A stretch of 64,000 nt of DNA from Oscillatoria acuminata PCC 6304 (GCF_000317105.1 NC_019693.1:6077227-6141226); one strand, 5' to 3'. Counted from the first letter of the stretch, positions 16,237 to 26,699 are shown. The notes: generated from the sequence alone by a model not told the origin. Numbers and translations: made by a program.

Positions 16237-17751
16237 TTGATTAAGCTGCGGCCCTATACCAAAACAATTCTGCGGGATGTGGGATTAATGCTGCATATCC
16301 CTGGAGGAATGGCATTGGTCTCCCTGTGGGTTTGCGTTGCCTTTCGGGAGTTTTATGCGATCGCCCCTTTTTTGTTGACCAGCTTAGTCTCCTTTGGCAT
16401 CGGTCAACTGCTCTATCGCAGCGTTCATCAGTATAGCGAAGAAGCGCACCTGCGTCATGCCATGATTACAGTCGCCCTGAGTTGGGGGTTAATTCCCTTA
16501 GTCGGTGCGATTCCCTTTTTGGTAATTGCCTCCCATCTCGCCCCCTTGCCAGACGCATCCGAGACCGTTATCCTGTTTCAAAATCCTTGGAATGCTGTTT
16601 TTGAATCCTTTTCCGGCTTTACCAGTACGGGATTGACAATGGCCTTCAACCCCCGAGAACTGCCTTACTGCTTGCAATGGTGGCGTTCCTTTATGGAATG
16701 GGTTGGGGGAGTGGGAACCATCGTCTTGATGCTGTCCGTACTCGACCCCTCCACCGAACCCTTTCAACTCTACAATGCGGAAGGACGCAGCAGGCGGATT
16801 GCCTTGACGGTGAGGGGAACTGTGCGTCAACTGTGGAAAATTTACCTGGTTTATACGGCGGTTTGTATCAGCATATTCGGGGTACTGGGAATGCCTTGGT
16901 GGGATGCACTCAACTACGGACTCACCACCAGTTCGATGGGTGGATTTGATTTAACCCCAGACGGGATCGGGTCCTATAGTCGGATGATTCAGTTGGCGCT
17001 CGTACCCCTGATGATTATTGGGGCCATCAGCTTTGCGATTCATGTCAGACTAATACGCGATCGCCAGTTCTCTCTCTTGTGGAACCGGGAAGAATATCGC
17101 GCCCTCTGGCTACTGTTAGGGGTCGGGGTAGTCCTCTTGTTTTTAGAAAACTATTGGTTTCAGGGGTCCTTCCTGTGGATTGACAGTCTGTTTCAATGGG
17201 TTTCTGCCTTGACCACTTGTGGCTTTAACACCGTAAAAGTGGAAACCTGGAGTGCGAGTGCCAAACTGTTATTAAGTGTCGCAATGGCAGTCGGAGGGGC
17301 TGCGGGGTCCACGGTGGGCGGACTGAAAATCAAGCGGGTCCTGGTCCTTTATAAGGGAGTCCTGTGGCACTTTCGCAGGATTTCTCTGCGACCCCATCAA
17401 CTGATGCGCTATCAGCTAGATGGTAAATCCTTGGGGGAAGCGGAAGCCTATCGCCGCATTGAGGGGGCGGCAGTTTTGGCCGTACTCTGGATCAGTTGGT
17501 TAGCCATTGGGGTGATGGTTTTAAACCGTCTGGTTCCGGAGAAATACCAATTAAGCGATACGATTTTTGAAGCTGCTTCCGCACTCAGTGGAGTGGGTTT
17601 GTCTACGGGAATTTCTCATCCCAATTTGCATTGGGATGGGAAACTGGTGTTGATTTTGTTGATGTGGATGGGGCGACTGGAGATTATCCCGGTGATGTTG
17701 CTCTTAAGCGCTCTGATGCGGAAGATGAAGGCCCGCATTTTTAAGATTTAG
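16237..17751 (+). CDS. TrkH/KtrB family K+ transporter
   Basis: 504 residues from a TTG start 9 bp after the TrkA stop (the frame has no better start). Four P-loop/selectivity-filter segments of the Trk/Ktr/HKT superfamily are visible: SGFTSTGLT, TTSSMGGFD, TTCGFNT and LSGVGLSTG, each with the filter Gly, set among about eight hydrophobic helices. The C-terminal helix WMGRLEIIPVMLLLSALMRK is characteristic of the family. It is a plasma-membrane K+ (possibly Na+-coupled) uptake subunit. The upstream RCK protein is its probable gate. Confidence 0.92.
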   Translation: MIKLRPYTKTILRDVGLMLHIPGGMALVSLWVCVAFREFYAIAPFLLTSLVSFGIGQLLYRSVHQYSEEAHLRHAMITVALSWGLIPLVGAIPFLVIASHLAPLPDASETVILFQNPWNAVFESFSGFTSTGLTMAFNPRELPYCLQWWRSFMEWVGGVGTIVLMLSVLDPSTEPFQLYNAEGRSRRIALTVRGTVRQLWKIYLVYTAVCISIFGVLGMPWWDALNYGLTTSSMGGFDLTPDGIGSYSRMIQLALVPLMIIGAISFAIHVRLIRDRQFSLLWNREEYRALWLLLGVGVVLLFLENYWFQGSFLWIDSLFQWVSALTTCGFNTVKVETWSASAKLLLSVAMAVGGAAGSTVGGLKIKRVLVLYKGVLWHFRRISLRPHQLMRYQLDGKSLGEAEAYRRIEGAAVLAVLWISWLAIGVMVLNRLVPEKYQLSDTIFEAASALSGVGLSTGISHPNLHWDGKLVLILLMWMGRLEIIPVMLLLSALMRKMKARIFKI

Positions 17752-17793
17752 ACTGAAAAAATCAAACGGGGAAACTTCGACGCTGAGGCTGTT

Positions 17794-18399
17794 TTAAGGT
17801 CGTTTCACGGGTTGGGAGAGGGAGGCTTGTGCCTCGGAAATCGCCTCGTCAGAAAATCCCAGTTGATGCAACAAATGCTGCGCCTGTAGTGGGGTGAGGG
17901 GGGAGATTTCCTGGAATTGGGCCAATGCTGTTAGCCATTGTTGAAACTCCATCAGACTGACGGGTTTGGAGGCGATCGCCTTTGGTCCTCCTGCACCCGG
18001 GGTCAAATCTGCCGATTGAGTTTTCAGCAGGGTAATCAACTCCTGTACCTGTGCCCGTTGTTCCGGGGTTAACCCCTCCAACTCCAGCCGGTCCCCTTCT
18101 CCTCCAGAGACTTCTGGATTTCCCTGTCCCGTCAGGCTTTTCCCCTTGGGGTCGCGGGTGGCAATTCCAGCAAGAAAGGCCCCCAAAATAGTCCCCGTCC
18201 ATAATCCAGCAGTACCCCCTTTGAACATCGCGGGACTCTGTTGAACGCGGCATAAGGTATTTAACCAAACATGATCACTCGTATTGCACTGTTGAGCATG
18301 GGCCAACCACCGCATTTGCCCGCCCCAAAATGAACCCAAGGCACCGGATAAGAGGGCAACGGTGGTGCAGACCAACATCCGTTTTTTTGATTTGTTCAT
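17794..18399 (-). CDS. Unknown small membrane-anchored protein
   Basis: 201 residues from the ATG at 18399 (MNKSKKRMLVCTTVALLSGA); an upstream frame extension runs through repeat DNA and is not protein-like. It has an N-terminal hydrophobic segment (about 9-25), a second hydrophobic, glycine-rich segment (TAGLWTGTILGAFLAGIAT) and a C-terminal helical part (ELEGLTPEQRAQVQELITLL ... LSQPVKRP). I do not recognise the family. It lies convergent with the trkH gene and is followed upstream by the GGAGGACCGGAGG repeat region. Confidence 0.6.
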   Translation of the reverse strand: MNKSKKRMLVCTTVALLSGALGSFWGGQMRWLAHAQQCNTSDHVWLNTLCRVQQSPAMFKGGTAGLWTGTILGAFLAGIATRDPKGKSLTGQGNPEVSGGEGDRLELEGLTPEQRAQVQELITLLKTQSADLTPGAGGPKAIASKPVSLMEFQQWLTALAQFQEISPLTPLQAQHLLHQLGFSDEAISEAQASLSQPVKRP

Positions 18400-18429
18400 A
18401 AATCCTAACCCCATCCTGAATCGGGATAG

Positions 18430-18603
18430 TTTGAGGGTCAATTTCCAGTTGAGGGGAGGGGACTGGAGGTGTTTTTTTGATTTTGGGCCCGGAGGACCCC
18501 ACCCTAACCCTCCTCTTGGTAAGGGGAGGGGACCGGAGGACTGGAGGACCGGAGGACCGGAGGACCCCACCCTAACCCTCCCCTTGCCAAGGGGAGGGGA
18601 CCG
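18430..18603. repeat. GC-rich repeat cluster
   Basis: Units of CCCCACCCTAACCCTCC + a hairpin (CTCCCCTTGCCAAGGGGAG) + GGGACCGGAGGA occur at least twice, with tandem short GGAGGACC units between them. It lies between the small membrane protein and ppc. The pattern is intergenic repeat expansion; no coding function is supported. Confidence 0.8.
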
Positions 18604-18647
18604 GAGATTGTTTTTACTGGATTCAGTTTAGCGAATCCCTGAAGCAA

Positions 18648-21600
18648 TCAGCCGGTATTTCTCATGCCGGCAGCGATGCCGTTGATGGTTAATAGGGCAC
18701 CGCGTAGCAATTCGCCTTTGCTGTATCGGGAGTGAATTACTCCTGTCACGGACTGACTTTGATGTTCGCGCAGGCGTTTGAGGAGGGAGACTTGTAATAA
18801 ACCCAGGGGGACGATGGTGGCATTTCGTAACTGGACCGATCGCTGTAAATCCGGGTCTCCATCTAACAGGCGTTGATGTTCGGTAATCGCCAGCACTAAA
18901 TCGCGGGTTTGGTTAAATTCGCTGGCAATTTGAGTGAACAGGGCTTCAAAGCGATCGCGATTTTCCGGTTGGGTGAGTTCCCGAACATAGTGATGGGCCA
19001 TTTCTAGATCCACCTTAGAGAGGGTCATTTCTACTTTAGAAATCACCATCTTAAAGAACGGCCATTTCAGATAGAAATAGCGCAGGAGTTTCAGATGTTC
19101 TTCCGGTTCCTGTTCTAGAAAATTATTCAAAGCAGTTCCAACTCCATACCAAGCAGGGAGAAGGAAGCGAGTTTGGGTCCAGCTAAAGACCCAAGGAATG
19201 GCCCGGAGGGAACCTAAATCTCGTTTGCCGCTACTGCGTCTTGCGGGTCGCGAAGAGATTTGTAGCTTGCTGATTTCATCAATGGGGGTGACTTCATGAA
19301 AGAAATCGATAAAATCAGGTTGTTCATAAATCAAGGCGCGATAATGTTGGCGTGAACAATCGGCCAACTCTTCCATGATTTGATTCCAGGCTTCGATATC
19401 ATCAAAGCCGGACCCGAGTAAGCTACTTTGAACCACAGCACTGGCGATGGTTTCTAAGTTATAAAGGGCTAACTCAGGCAAGGTGTATTTACTGGCTAAA
19501 ACTTCCCCTTGTTCGGTAATTTTAATGCGCCCGTTAATACTGCGACCCGGTTGAGCTAAAATCGCTTCATAAGCTGGACCGCCCCCGCGACCGACAGACC
19601 CGCCGCGACCGTGAAAGATCCGCAGGACAACGCCAAAGCGATCGCCAATCAGTTGGAGCGCTTTCTGGGCTTTATGAATTTCCCAGTTACTGCTTAAAAA
19701 TCCCGAATCTTTATTACTATCGGAATACCCCAGCATCACCTCCTGCAATTTAGGAACCTGAATGTGAGAAGATTTCAGATTAGAAATGTTCGGCGCACCC
19801 GTTGTTTCCGTGGCGGTTACCGGGAGAGCATTTTGGTATCCCCCAGAGAGTAAAGCATGATAAAGCGGAAGTTCAAACAGGTCCTCAATGACCGTCGGTG
19901 CGTGTTTTAAATCCTCTACGGTTTCAAATAAGGGGACGACTTGAATTGTTCCCATCCCGGTAGCGGGGTCATAAAGACCCGCTTCTTTGGCAAGCAGGAG
20001 GACTTCTAACAAATCACTGACATCACGGCTCATGCTAATGATGTAAGTTTGACAGATTTCCAAGCCAAACTCTTCTTGAAGCGCCCGCAGCATTCTAAAG
20101 GTGGAAATAATCTCGCTGTTTTGCTCAGAAAAGGGCAGTTCTCCGGGGATTAAAGGACGTCTGGTTTTCAGTTCTGTGGTCAACCATTCAGTTTTTTCCG
20201 CTTCCGATAGGTCATCGTAAGGGCGGGGTAAGATTTGCAGATATTCCGCGATTTCTGTGATGGCTGTACTGTGGCGAGATGACTCTTGGCGAATATCTAA
20301 ATGGGCCAAAATAAAGCCATAGATTTCGACTTGACAGATGAGTTGTTCCAAGTCTCGACAGCTTAACCCAGTTGCGGCTAAATTGCGTTGAATCAGGCGT
20401 AATTCGTCAAGAAATTCCGACCCAGAGTGATACATGGGAGCGTTTTTGATATCGCTCAAATGACGATTCCAATCGGATTCGGTGTAAAGACGCTGATTGC
20501 GATCGCGGGTATTTTCTAAGCGATGGCAGATATAGGCGAGTTTTAACCGATAGGGTTCCTGTCGATAGCGAATTGCCAGTTTCTCATAGATGTCTGGCAT
20601 TTGCAGTCGGTCTTGTTCCAGGGATTCGAGGAGTTCGGGTAAGACATCACTCCAGTGCAAAGACAAAGACAGGAGTTGGGACAAGCGATCAAGAGAACCC
20701 ATGTATTTGTCTAGGATTAACTGCCGCTGATAGCAGGCGGTTTTCCAGGTAATAGAAGGAGTGCAATAGGGATTTCCATCGCGGTCCGAACCGACCCAAG
20801 AGCCAAATTTGCAGAAGTTGTAACGGGGGGGTTGCAGATAGGGGAAGGACGCTTGCAACGAGCGTTTTAACCGTTGATGAAGTTGAGGAACTGCATCAAA
20901 TAGGACCTCTTTGAAATAATGTAGGGTATAATCTACTTCATCAAGGACGGAGGGTTTAAACTGATGCAATTCGTCCGTTCGCCACCACAGGCGAATTTCT
21001 TCAGTGAGCGCCTCGATCAGGTCTTTCGTTTCACAAGATGTGGTTTGGCTATCTGGTTGCCGACCTTCTTCTAGGGTGTCGAGTTCTTGCAAAATTTGAG
21101 CCAGTCGCCGCTGTTTGGTTCTTAGGGTATGACGCACAATTTCCGTCGGATGAGCTGTAAAAACCAAGCGAATATCCAGACTTTCCATGATTTTCTGGAT
21201 TTGCTGCGGGGGCACATTCAACTGCTTTAATTTGGGAAATAAAGCGGAAAAATTGGCTAATTCGCGGCGGCGAGTCACGGTTTGACTGCTGGCGAAATAA
21301 GGGCTTTCTTTGGGAACGTCGAATTGCTGATTTTCAGAGACGCCGGTGTTCGGTCCGGCTCCACCCCGCAGGCGATCGCGCTGGTCGTAATGTTGTTCGA
21401 CAATGTTAATCAGTTGGAAATACAGGGCAAAGGCCCGAGCGGCCCGAATTGCATCATTGAGGTCTAACTGTTCTACTAATTTCAGAACACTGGATTCCGA
21501 AAAGTTGTAGGCTTGTCCCTCGGAGGAATACATTGCTCGCAATTGCGCCAGTAGAACCACTAATTCCTGACCGCATTCAGTCCGCAGGACGGACTCCCAT

Positions 21601-21692
21601 AAGTCCTCGACGACTTTGAGACGATGCCGTAAAAATAAGTCGGATGAACTAACTGTCATAACAGAATTTGAGGGTTCGAGTCGTACAGTCAT
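18648..21692 (-). CDS. ppc: Phosphoenolpyruvate carboxylase
   Basis: 1014 residues from ATG at 21692, which has AGGAGG 7 bases upstream. Catalytic motifs: [20 protein letters not shown] (catalytic His), [35 protein letters not shown], the glycine loop [20 protein letters not shown] and the C-terminal MRNTG. It fixes bicarbonate onto PEP to make oxaloacetate, feeding the cyanobacterial C4-acid and amino-acid pools in the cytosol. The length agrees with cyanobacterial PEPCs, which are longer than the E. coli enzyme. Confidence 0.98.
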   Translation of the reverse strand: MTVRLEPSNSVMTVSSSDLFLRHRLKVVEDLWESVLRTECGQELVVLLAQLRAMYSSEGQAYNFSESSVLKLVEQLDLNDAIRAARAFALYFQLINIVEQHYDQRDRLRGGAGPNTGVSENQQFDVPKESPYFASSQTVTRRRELANFSALFPKLKQLNVPPQQIQKIMESLDIRLVFTAHPTEIVRHTLRTKQRRLAQILQELDTLEEGRQPDSQTTSCETKDLIEALTEEIRLWWRTDELHQFKPSVLDEVDYTLHYFKEVLFDAVPQLHQRLKRSLQASFPYLQPPRYNFCKFGSWVGSDRDGNPYCTPSITWKTACYQRQLILDKYMGSLDRLSQLLSLSLHWSDVLPELLESLEQDRLQMPDIYEKLAIRYRQEPYRLKLAYICHRLENTRDRNQRLYTESDWNRHLSDIKNAPMYHSGSEFLDELRLIQRNLAATGLSCRDLEQLICQVEIYGFILAHLDIRQESSRHSTAITEIAEYLQILPRPYDDLSEAEKTEWLTTELKTRRPLIPGELPFSEQNSEIISTFRMLRALQEEFGLEICQTYIISMSRDVSDLLEVLLLAKEAGLYDPATGMGTIQVVPLFETVEDLKHAPTVIEDLFELPLYHALLSGGYQNALPVTATETTGAPNISNLKSSHIQVPKLQEVMLGYSDSNKDSGFLSSNWEIHKAQKALQLIGDRFGVVLRIFHGRGGSVGRGGGPAYEAILAQPGRSINGRIKITEQGEVLASKYTLPELALYNLETIASAVVQSSLLGSGFDDIEAWNQIMEELADCSRQHYRALIYEQPDFIDFFHEVTPIDEISKLQISSRPARRSSGKRDLGSLRAIPWVFSWTQTRFLLPAWYGVGTALNNFLEQEPEEHLKLLRYFYLKWPFFKMVISKVEMTLSKVDLEMAHHYVRELTQPENRDRFEALFTQIASEFNQTRDLVLAITEHQRLLDGDPDLQRSVQLRNATIVPLGLLQVSLLKRLREHQSQSVTGVIHSRYSKGELLRGALLTINGIAAGMRNTG

Positions 21693-22381
21693 CAGAACCT
21701 CCTGAACGATTGGAAAACACCCGGTCTAAACTGGGTAAGAAAACGACTCAAGGGACTGTAATCCCGGTGAGGGAATGAATGGTATTTTTGCGCTTCAATG
21801 GCTAAGGTGGTGAACCTCAATAAACCCAACCTGTAGTTACATAATTCAGACCCAAGAAAGTCGGTTATTCCCGCCACAGCAGGATAACCCAGTTTTTCTG
21901 TCCCCAATTCTATTTTTACCTTGATTTGGTTCACCCACTTTAATCCAATTGCTCACAGCGCCGGTTGATGTGAACGAGTTAAATTAGCGCGTTGGTTGTC
22001 AGAATACGATTACTACGGTCGCATCTGGATCACGAGGCCCTATAATTTAATCGTGATCCAGGCGCGGCCCGAATCGTCTGACCGAATTAAGCACCTGTGC
22101 CGGGACAGGCTCCCAACTCTTTGACCCCCCTCGCTGAGAGTGAGGGACTCGCAAGGCTCTGACGGGTGGGTTGACTCAAAGAACTTGAGTCGGTTAAAAC
22201 GAAAGGCGAGTCTGCGTTATTCTGCTTGAGCGAGGGATAAGCCCCGTTTGTTCAGAAGGGGATGCGGACCCTCTCAGCCTGAGCCAGGTCAGATATTAGC
22301 TAATTTTACGGTCGATCCGGTGATTTTTAGCAGGTTTCGTGCCGGGAGGCGATCGCAGTCTGGACGGACTCAGTTTACCCC
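21693..22381. other. Gene-free structured intergenic region
   Basis: No convincing CDS is present (an 80-codon minus-strand frame at 21692-21934 has no recognisable family). It holds several potential stems: 22025-22061, CCCTC/GAGGG around 22126-22147, ACTCAA/TTGAGT around 22175-22193 and CCCC/GGGG around 22243-22262. It could be an untranslated leader of ppc, a small RNA, or decayed DNA. I cannot match it to a known RNA family. Confidence 0.4.
22025..22061. promoter_or_regulatory. Perfect 11-bp hairpin with TATAAT in the loop
   Basis: CTGGATCACGA (22025-22035) and its exact complement (22051-22061) flank the loop GGCCCTATAATTTAA, which contains TATAAT. It could be an operator around a -10 box, or simply a stem-loop. 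It lies about 330 bp upstream of the ppc start. Confidence 0.45.
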
Positions 22382-22684
22382 CTAACTGCTCCTAAATCTC
22401 GCTTGGGTCTGAATCCCATGTTCTAAACCGAGGGAGAATTGGCGGCTTAAATCAACTAGATTTCCTGACATACAGTCTGTCGTGCTGGCAAATCCCGAAG
22501 CTGATGCCCCTGGGTTCGACAGTAAATTTACATAAGGATTAAAATAGAGACAAGAGAGCAGGCGTTGAACCCGAGTCTTGTCTCTAGGGTTGAGGAACAT
22601 CAAAGAGTCCCCCAAACCAAGCTGAATCCCTCGAAGGGCGATCGCCAGGGATCGGGCTTCAGCAGTCCCTAGATTAAGATTCAA
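22382..22684 (-). CDS. Hypothetical protein, possible conserved cyanobacterial
   Basis: 100 residues from a TTG that overlaps the stop of the upstream gene (TTGA). The middle (ARSLAIALRGIQLGLGDSLM, then DKTRVQRLLSCLYFNPYV) looks helical and protein-like; the C-terminus is Ser-rich. Translational coupling with the upstream gene is the main support. The family is unknown to me. Confidence 0.4.
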   Translation of the reverse strand: MNLNLGTAEARSLAIALRGIQLGLGDSLMFLNPRDKTRVQRLLSCLYFNPYVNLLSNPGASASGFASTTDCMSGNLVDLSRQFSLGLEHGIQTQARFRSS

Positions 22685-22920
22685 TCCTCCTCAGCCTGGG
22701 GAAAATTCAAGACGGGGAGGCGATCGCCTCGAAAGACTTCTTCACTCGCCTGACCCATCGATTGCAGCATTTGACTCACGGCTTTTCCTCCCAGCAAAGC
22801 CCCTAGGAATGGCGGGGTGAGTAAAGTAATCAGCAATTCTGAGGAAATTTTGACAAATGGCTCGTTAGCATCAGGATTCAATGACGTAGGTTCGCCATTC
22901 GGTGAGTTCGATGAGTTCAT
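22681..22920 (-). CDS. Small hypothetical protein with a hydrophobic segment
   Basis: 79 residues starting MNSSNSPNGEPTSLNPDANE, with one glycine-rich hydrophobic stretch (LLITLLTPPFLGALLGGKAV, about 30-50) and a charged C-terminus. It overlaps the next gene by 4 bp, suggesting a two-gene unit. I do not recognise the family. Confidence 0.5.
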   Translation of the reverse strand: MNSSNSPNGEPTSLNPDANEPFVKISSELLITLLTPPFLGALLGGKAVSQMLQSMGQASEEVFRGDRLPVLNFPQAEED

Positions 22921-23012
22921 AGGGACCTCTGTTTTAGCTTGACAACATGATTAAGAGAATTTGAGAATGACCCCGTTAGGTCATCTCAACTATGACAAAA
23001 TTTAGGAGTTAT

Positions 23013-23061
23013 GCTATTTGGAGCAAACCCAGTCCGCTACTGGGTCCACAATCCAAATAGC
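23013..23061. promoter_or_regulatory. Compound stem-loop upstream of two divergent genes
   Basis: An outer stem GCTATTTGGA/TCCAAATAGC and an inner stem CCCAGT/ACTGGG form a nested hairpin in the 353-bp space between the small gene at 22681-22920 and the large gene starting at 23277. A second short hairpin (ACGGGGTT/AACCCCGT, 23224-23241), followed by TTTT, lies just before the large gene. The orientation and function of the stems are not known. Confidence 0.5.
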
Positions 23062-23276
23062 CCCGAGGTCAGATAATCTGCTATTTCAGTAGTTGCCAGA
23101 CTCGTCTTGATCAGCCATCAGGCGGAAATCTGGCTCGGGTCGAACCCACTGGCACCCAAGGGTTTCGGAGAGTTCCTGGGATGATATCCCCGAAAAAAAC
23201 TCTCTAGTTGATCGCGGTAAACGACGGGGTTTCAACCCCGTTTTGAACAGATGAGGAGCGGGGAGAGTAATCATTG

Positions 23277-26200
23277 ATGGTAAACACACAGGAGCTGGTG
23301 CAAACTAATACAGGGACAACCCTCACCCAATGGGCCGCCGAAGCCCTAGAAGTGGCCGGGGAAAACATTCATCTGCGTTTCCGTGGCAACACCCTGCACA
23401 TTCTCTGGGAAAGCGAAAGCTGTCCATCGATGGCGATCGCCGTGGCAAAGCTGACGGATGCGCTCAAAAAACAAGGCATAGACAGTCTCTTACCCCCAGA
23501 TCATCCCCCCATTGATGAAATCTTCCTCTACGGTCGCACCCTGGGGACAAAGCGTCCAGATTGGAGTGTGCGAATTGAATCCACTCACCCACATTCCCCG
23601 ACACCGGAGGACTCGCCGTCGTCGGAGACCGGAGGACCCTCCTGTGCCGAACTCAAACCCACTCAGACTCCCCCCACTCCACCGCCTCCCGCCACAGAAA
23701 ATCTTCCCTTTTCCATTGCCGATGCGCGGATGATGCTCAAGGTTCAGAGTCGGGCTTCCCTGGGAAATCCCGAAGCGGAAGCACTGCTGGCTAAAGGGAT
23801 GGCGCGGTATCTCAACGAAACCCTTAGCCTCTATGCTATCTCGGTCAAAGTCCTGATCCGACCCCTGAAACGGGCCGATCGCTCTCAAGGCGATCGCCCC
23901 TATCCCCCGCGTCGTCTCTGGATCTTCTGTCAGTCCCCCAATTCCCCGGATGCCACCTCCCTTGCCTTGCCGATCGCCGAACGGTTGCGAGAACTCCAAT
24001 TAACGGGATGCAGTGATGCCGCCATTCTCGGTCGCACCACCCCCGATGGCAAACCGGAATTGCTCCTGCGGGTGGACCTGACTCCCACCGTAGAACGGCT
24101 CAAAAACTGGGCCAGATGGGGGGATATCCCCGCCATCACTCGCCTCTTAAATCAGGCTGTTGCCTCTCGGGGTCTGGAAGTCGGCGTCGTCCAAAAAGAC
24201 GCGACCCTCCATTTATTCTGCGGCAACTCCACCCCGGAGAAAGACCCCACAACCGACTCTCCCCTGGCCGCCGCAGATAAATCCCTCTGCATCGATGCGA
24301 TCGCCCCCATTCTCAACTCCCTCTCCCCCCAAGGACTCCACGCCGTTACCCTCTATGGCTGTCGCTACGGTCGTCAACTCGACACCCCCTCAAATGCCCC
24401 ACCGCTTTGGGTGGATTGGCTCGATTTACCCGCCGCCCGGGACCCCCTGCTCGCCCTCTCCCCTAGGGAACTCGCCACCCAAGGCAACCTGGACGCCCTC
24501 CAGTTCTTGCTCGATCGCCTCGTCAATCCTGAACTGGATGCCAAACTCAACGGCAATGGCCTCTGTGTCTTCCTGCGCCAAGACCCTGACCTCCTCCATA
24601 TCATGGTCGAAGGCTCCACCTGTCCAGAACAAGATACCCTAGCTCCCCTGGTCCTGGAATTCCTTCAGGAATTGCACCTTAATGGGGTCGAGGAGCTTCG
24701 TCTCTATGGTCGTCGGGAGGGGGATAAGCACCCCTCCTGGCGCTACGATACCGCCATTTTTTACCCCTCCAGCCTCCTCTCCCCCGAGCCAGAACTGACT
24801 CTAGCGGCCCCAGAAGACCCGACTCCGGAACCACCGGAAGCCTCCGCAGCCGAGTTAGCTGAAGAAACCCCAGAACCCGTCATCGCTTTTACCCACGGAG
24901 ATTCCGATGCTACGGAGGAACTCCCGGAAGCGGTAGAGTCCATGTTTGCCTCGGACCCACCGGAGGAATTACAGGCTTGTCTGAGCAAACAGGCGATCGC
25001 CCCTGCGCCTCGGGAGCGTCCCTCCCCGGGTTGGGTCACCCGCCTCTGCTTGCTCACGGGTTTGTTTATTCCCGCCAAAACCTTCCGTCGGGGTCCAGCA
25101 AGCAGCAGTAAAGTCGCCTTCATTTGGGGCTTTCTGGGTTTATTAGTCATGTTGCATACCGATTGGCTCCTGGGTCATGCCGCCTTGTTCTCCTCCTCCC
25201 CCACGTTAGAAACAGCAACGGTGCCCGGAGAAACCCCAGCAGACCCCAATCCCCTCCCTGGGACCAGTCCCCAGCAGGAATTCAGCTTTGGGGAACTCTC
25301 CCGGAATCCTGAGGCGAACGAAGAAGACCCCATTTTTAATGGTTCTAGCTTTACGGACTTTCAGGAGGAGCAGGCGATCGCCCTTAACCCCGAGACCCTG
25401 CCAACCTTTGACTATCCCACCTTTAACTCTCAGCAGTTAGATGAACAACTGCGGTTATATCTGCAATATTTAGCCACCTCGGGTCCTCCGGATGTACTGA
25501 TTATCGGCAGTTCCCGCGCCTTGCGCGGAGTGGCTCCCATGACGATTGAGGAGTCTCTCTCCTCCCGTTATCCGGGACTCAAGGTGTTTAATTTCGGCAT
25601 TAATGGGGCCACCGCTCAAGTGGCCGACTTTGTGGTTCGCGAACTGATTCCGCAAGAGCAATTACCGAAACTGATTCTGTGGGCCGATGGAGCCAGGGCC
25701 TTGAATAGTGGCCGGAGCGATCGCACCTTTGAGGCGATTTCCCGGTCCCCCGGATATCGCCATCTCCTCCTCGGCAATCGACCTCGGATCCCGGACATGG
25801 CGAAGGATGATGATGCCAGTCAGTCCCTCTCCTCCCTGAGTGAAACCCTCGTCCAACGGGCGCGCACTGGGTTAAATATCAAGGAAAATTATGAAACCCT
25901 GGACCTGTGGATTAATGAGAAGCTGGCATCAGTCTCAGCCAATTATGAACACCGCGAACGCCTCCAAGGTTTTCTGCGGGGTCAACTCCTCTTACCCCTA
26001 GCCGAGACTGCGAACCATTTCATCCCCGAACCCGCTCGTCCCTCACAAGAGGCGATCGCTGAAACCACCACGGACTCCACATTCGATTCCGTGGAAAAAA
26101 GTATCATCGCCTTACAGGAAGAATCCGCAGCCTTATCCAATCCTGACACCCTCCCACCTGCCACCCTTTCTAATGGATTCTTACCCTTATCCGTGCGGTT

Positions 26201-26594
26201 TAATCCCCTGACTTACTATGAAAAACACGCCCGGGTTTCTGGGGACTATGATGCCGATTATGAGTCCTTCCAACTGGCGGGAATCCAAACCGCTGCTGTC
26301 ACCAACCTCCTCGAATTTACCCGAGAACATCAGATTCCGTTGGTGTTTATCAATATGCCCTTAACTCAGGAGTATCTGGACCCGGTACGCTTAGAATATG
26401 AGCGGCAATTCCAAAAATATATGCTGAGTTTATCCTTAGAAAAAGAAGGACTCAGTTTCCGAGACCTCAGTCAACTTTGGCCTACAGAAATCGATCGCTT
26501 TTCCGACCCCAGTCACCTCAATCGTTATGGTGCTCATGAGGTTTCTAATCGTTTATCCCAAGACCCGATGATTCCTTGGCCTCAAACTCAGTGA
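23277..26594 (+). CDS. Large membrane protein: four repeats of an unknown domain, TM helix, SGNH-like C-terminus
   Basis: 1105 residues. The first half carries four divergent copies of a roughly 90-residue unit ending in a 'LYGR'-type strand (IDEIFLYGRTLGTKRPDWSV, AAILGRTTPDGKPELLLRV, VTLYGCRYGRQL, VEELRLYGRREGDKHPSWRYD). A Pro/Glu-rich linker follows, then one transmembrane helix at about 610-640 (FIWGFLGLLVMLHTDWLLG). The last third resembles SGNH/DUF1574-type domains: LIIGSSRALRGV (block I), FNFGINGATAQ (Gly/Asn block) and DPSHLNRYGAHEV (Asp-x-x-His block). I infer a cytoplasmic sensory/protein-binding half joined to a periplasmic esterase/acyltransferase-like half; the substrate is unknown. 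Confidence 0.65.
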   Translation: MVNTQELVQTNTGTTLTQWAAEALEVAGENIHLRFRGNTLHILWESESCPSMAIAVAKLTDALKKQGIDSLLPPDHPPIDEIFLYGRTLGTKRPDWSVRIESTHPHSPTPEDSPSSETGGPSCAELKPTQTPPTPPPPATENLPFSIADARMMLKVQSRASLGNPEAEALLAKGMARYLNETLSLYAISVKVLIRPLKRADRSQGDRPYPPRRLWIFCQSPNSPDATSLALPIAERLRELQLTGCSDAAILGRTTPDGKPELLLRVDLTPTVERLKNWARWGDIPAITRLLNQAVASRGLEVGVVQKDATLHLFCGNSTPEKDPTTDSPLAAADKSLCIDAIAPILNSLSPQGLHAVTLYGCRYGRQLDTPSNAPPLWVDWLDLPAARDPLLALSPRELATQGNLDALQFLLDRLVNPELDAKLNGNGLCVFLRQDPDLLHIMVEGSTCPEQDTLAPLVLEFLQELHLNGVEELRLYGRREGDKHPSWRYDTAIFYPSSLLSPEPELTLAAPEDPTPEPPEASAAELAEETPEPVIAFTHGDSDATEELPEAVESMFASDPPEELQACLSKQAIAPAPRERPSPGWVTRLCLLTGLFIPAKTFRRGPASSSKVAFIWGFLGLLVMLHTDWLLGHAALFSSSPTLETATVPGETPADPNPLPGTSPQQEFSFGELSRNPEANEEDPIFNGSSFTDFQEEQAIALNPETLPTFDYPTFNSQQLDEQLRLYLQYLATSGPPDVLIIGSSRALRGVAPMTIEESLSSRYPGLKVFNFGINGATAQVADFVVRELIPQEQLPKLILWADGARALNSGRSDRTFEAISRSPGYRHLLLGNRPRIPDMAKDDDASQSLSSLSETLVQRARTGLNIKENYETLDLWINEKLASVSANYEHRERLQGFLRGQLLLPLAETANHFIPEPARPSQEAIAETTTDSTFDSVEKSIIALQEESAALSNPDTLPPATLSNGFLPLSVRFNPLTYYEKHARVSGDYDADYESFQLAGIQTAAVTNLLEFTREHQIPLVFINMPLTQEYLDPVRLEYERQFQKYMLSLSLEKEGLSFRDLSQLWPTEIDRFSDPSHLNRYGAHEVSNRLSQDPMIPWPQTQ

Positions 26595-26650
26595 GAATTA
26601 AGAGGGAATACAAGCTCAACTCTTAGGGAACTCCAAACAATAAGATCTCC

Positions 26651-26683
26651 AAAAAACCCGCAGGCTGAAGCCTGCGGGTTTTT
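26651..26683 (+). terminator. Rho-independent terminator
   Basis: AAAAACCCGCAGGC-TGAA-GCCTGCGGGTTTTT: a 9-bp GC stem with a U-tract, about 56 bp after the large SGNH-like gene stop. Confidence 0.9.
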
Positions 26684-26699
26684 ACAGACCCTTGAATAC

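Noticed and set aside
18400-18570. Longer N-terminus of the small membrane protein
   Set aside because: The added 57 codons run through GGAGGACC repeats and read as low-complexity Pro/Gly.
21692-21934. 80-codon minus-strand frame before ppc
   Set aside because: No recognisable family, and it overlaps the AGGAGG ribosome-binding site of ppc.
22250-22300. Possible TPP riboswitch (CTGAGA-like words)
   Set aside because: The required conserved cores are not in order and the downstream gene on either strand is not a thiamin gene.
24160-25150. Alternative frames inside the 1105-residue gene
   Set aside because: GC-rich shadows with Pro/Ser-rich or Arg-rich compositions; the main frame is continuous with domain motifs.
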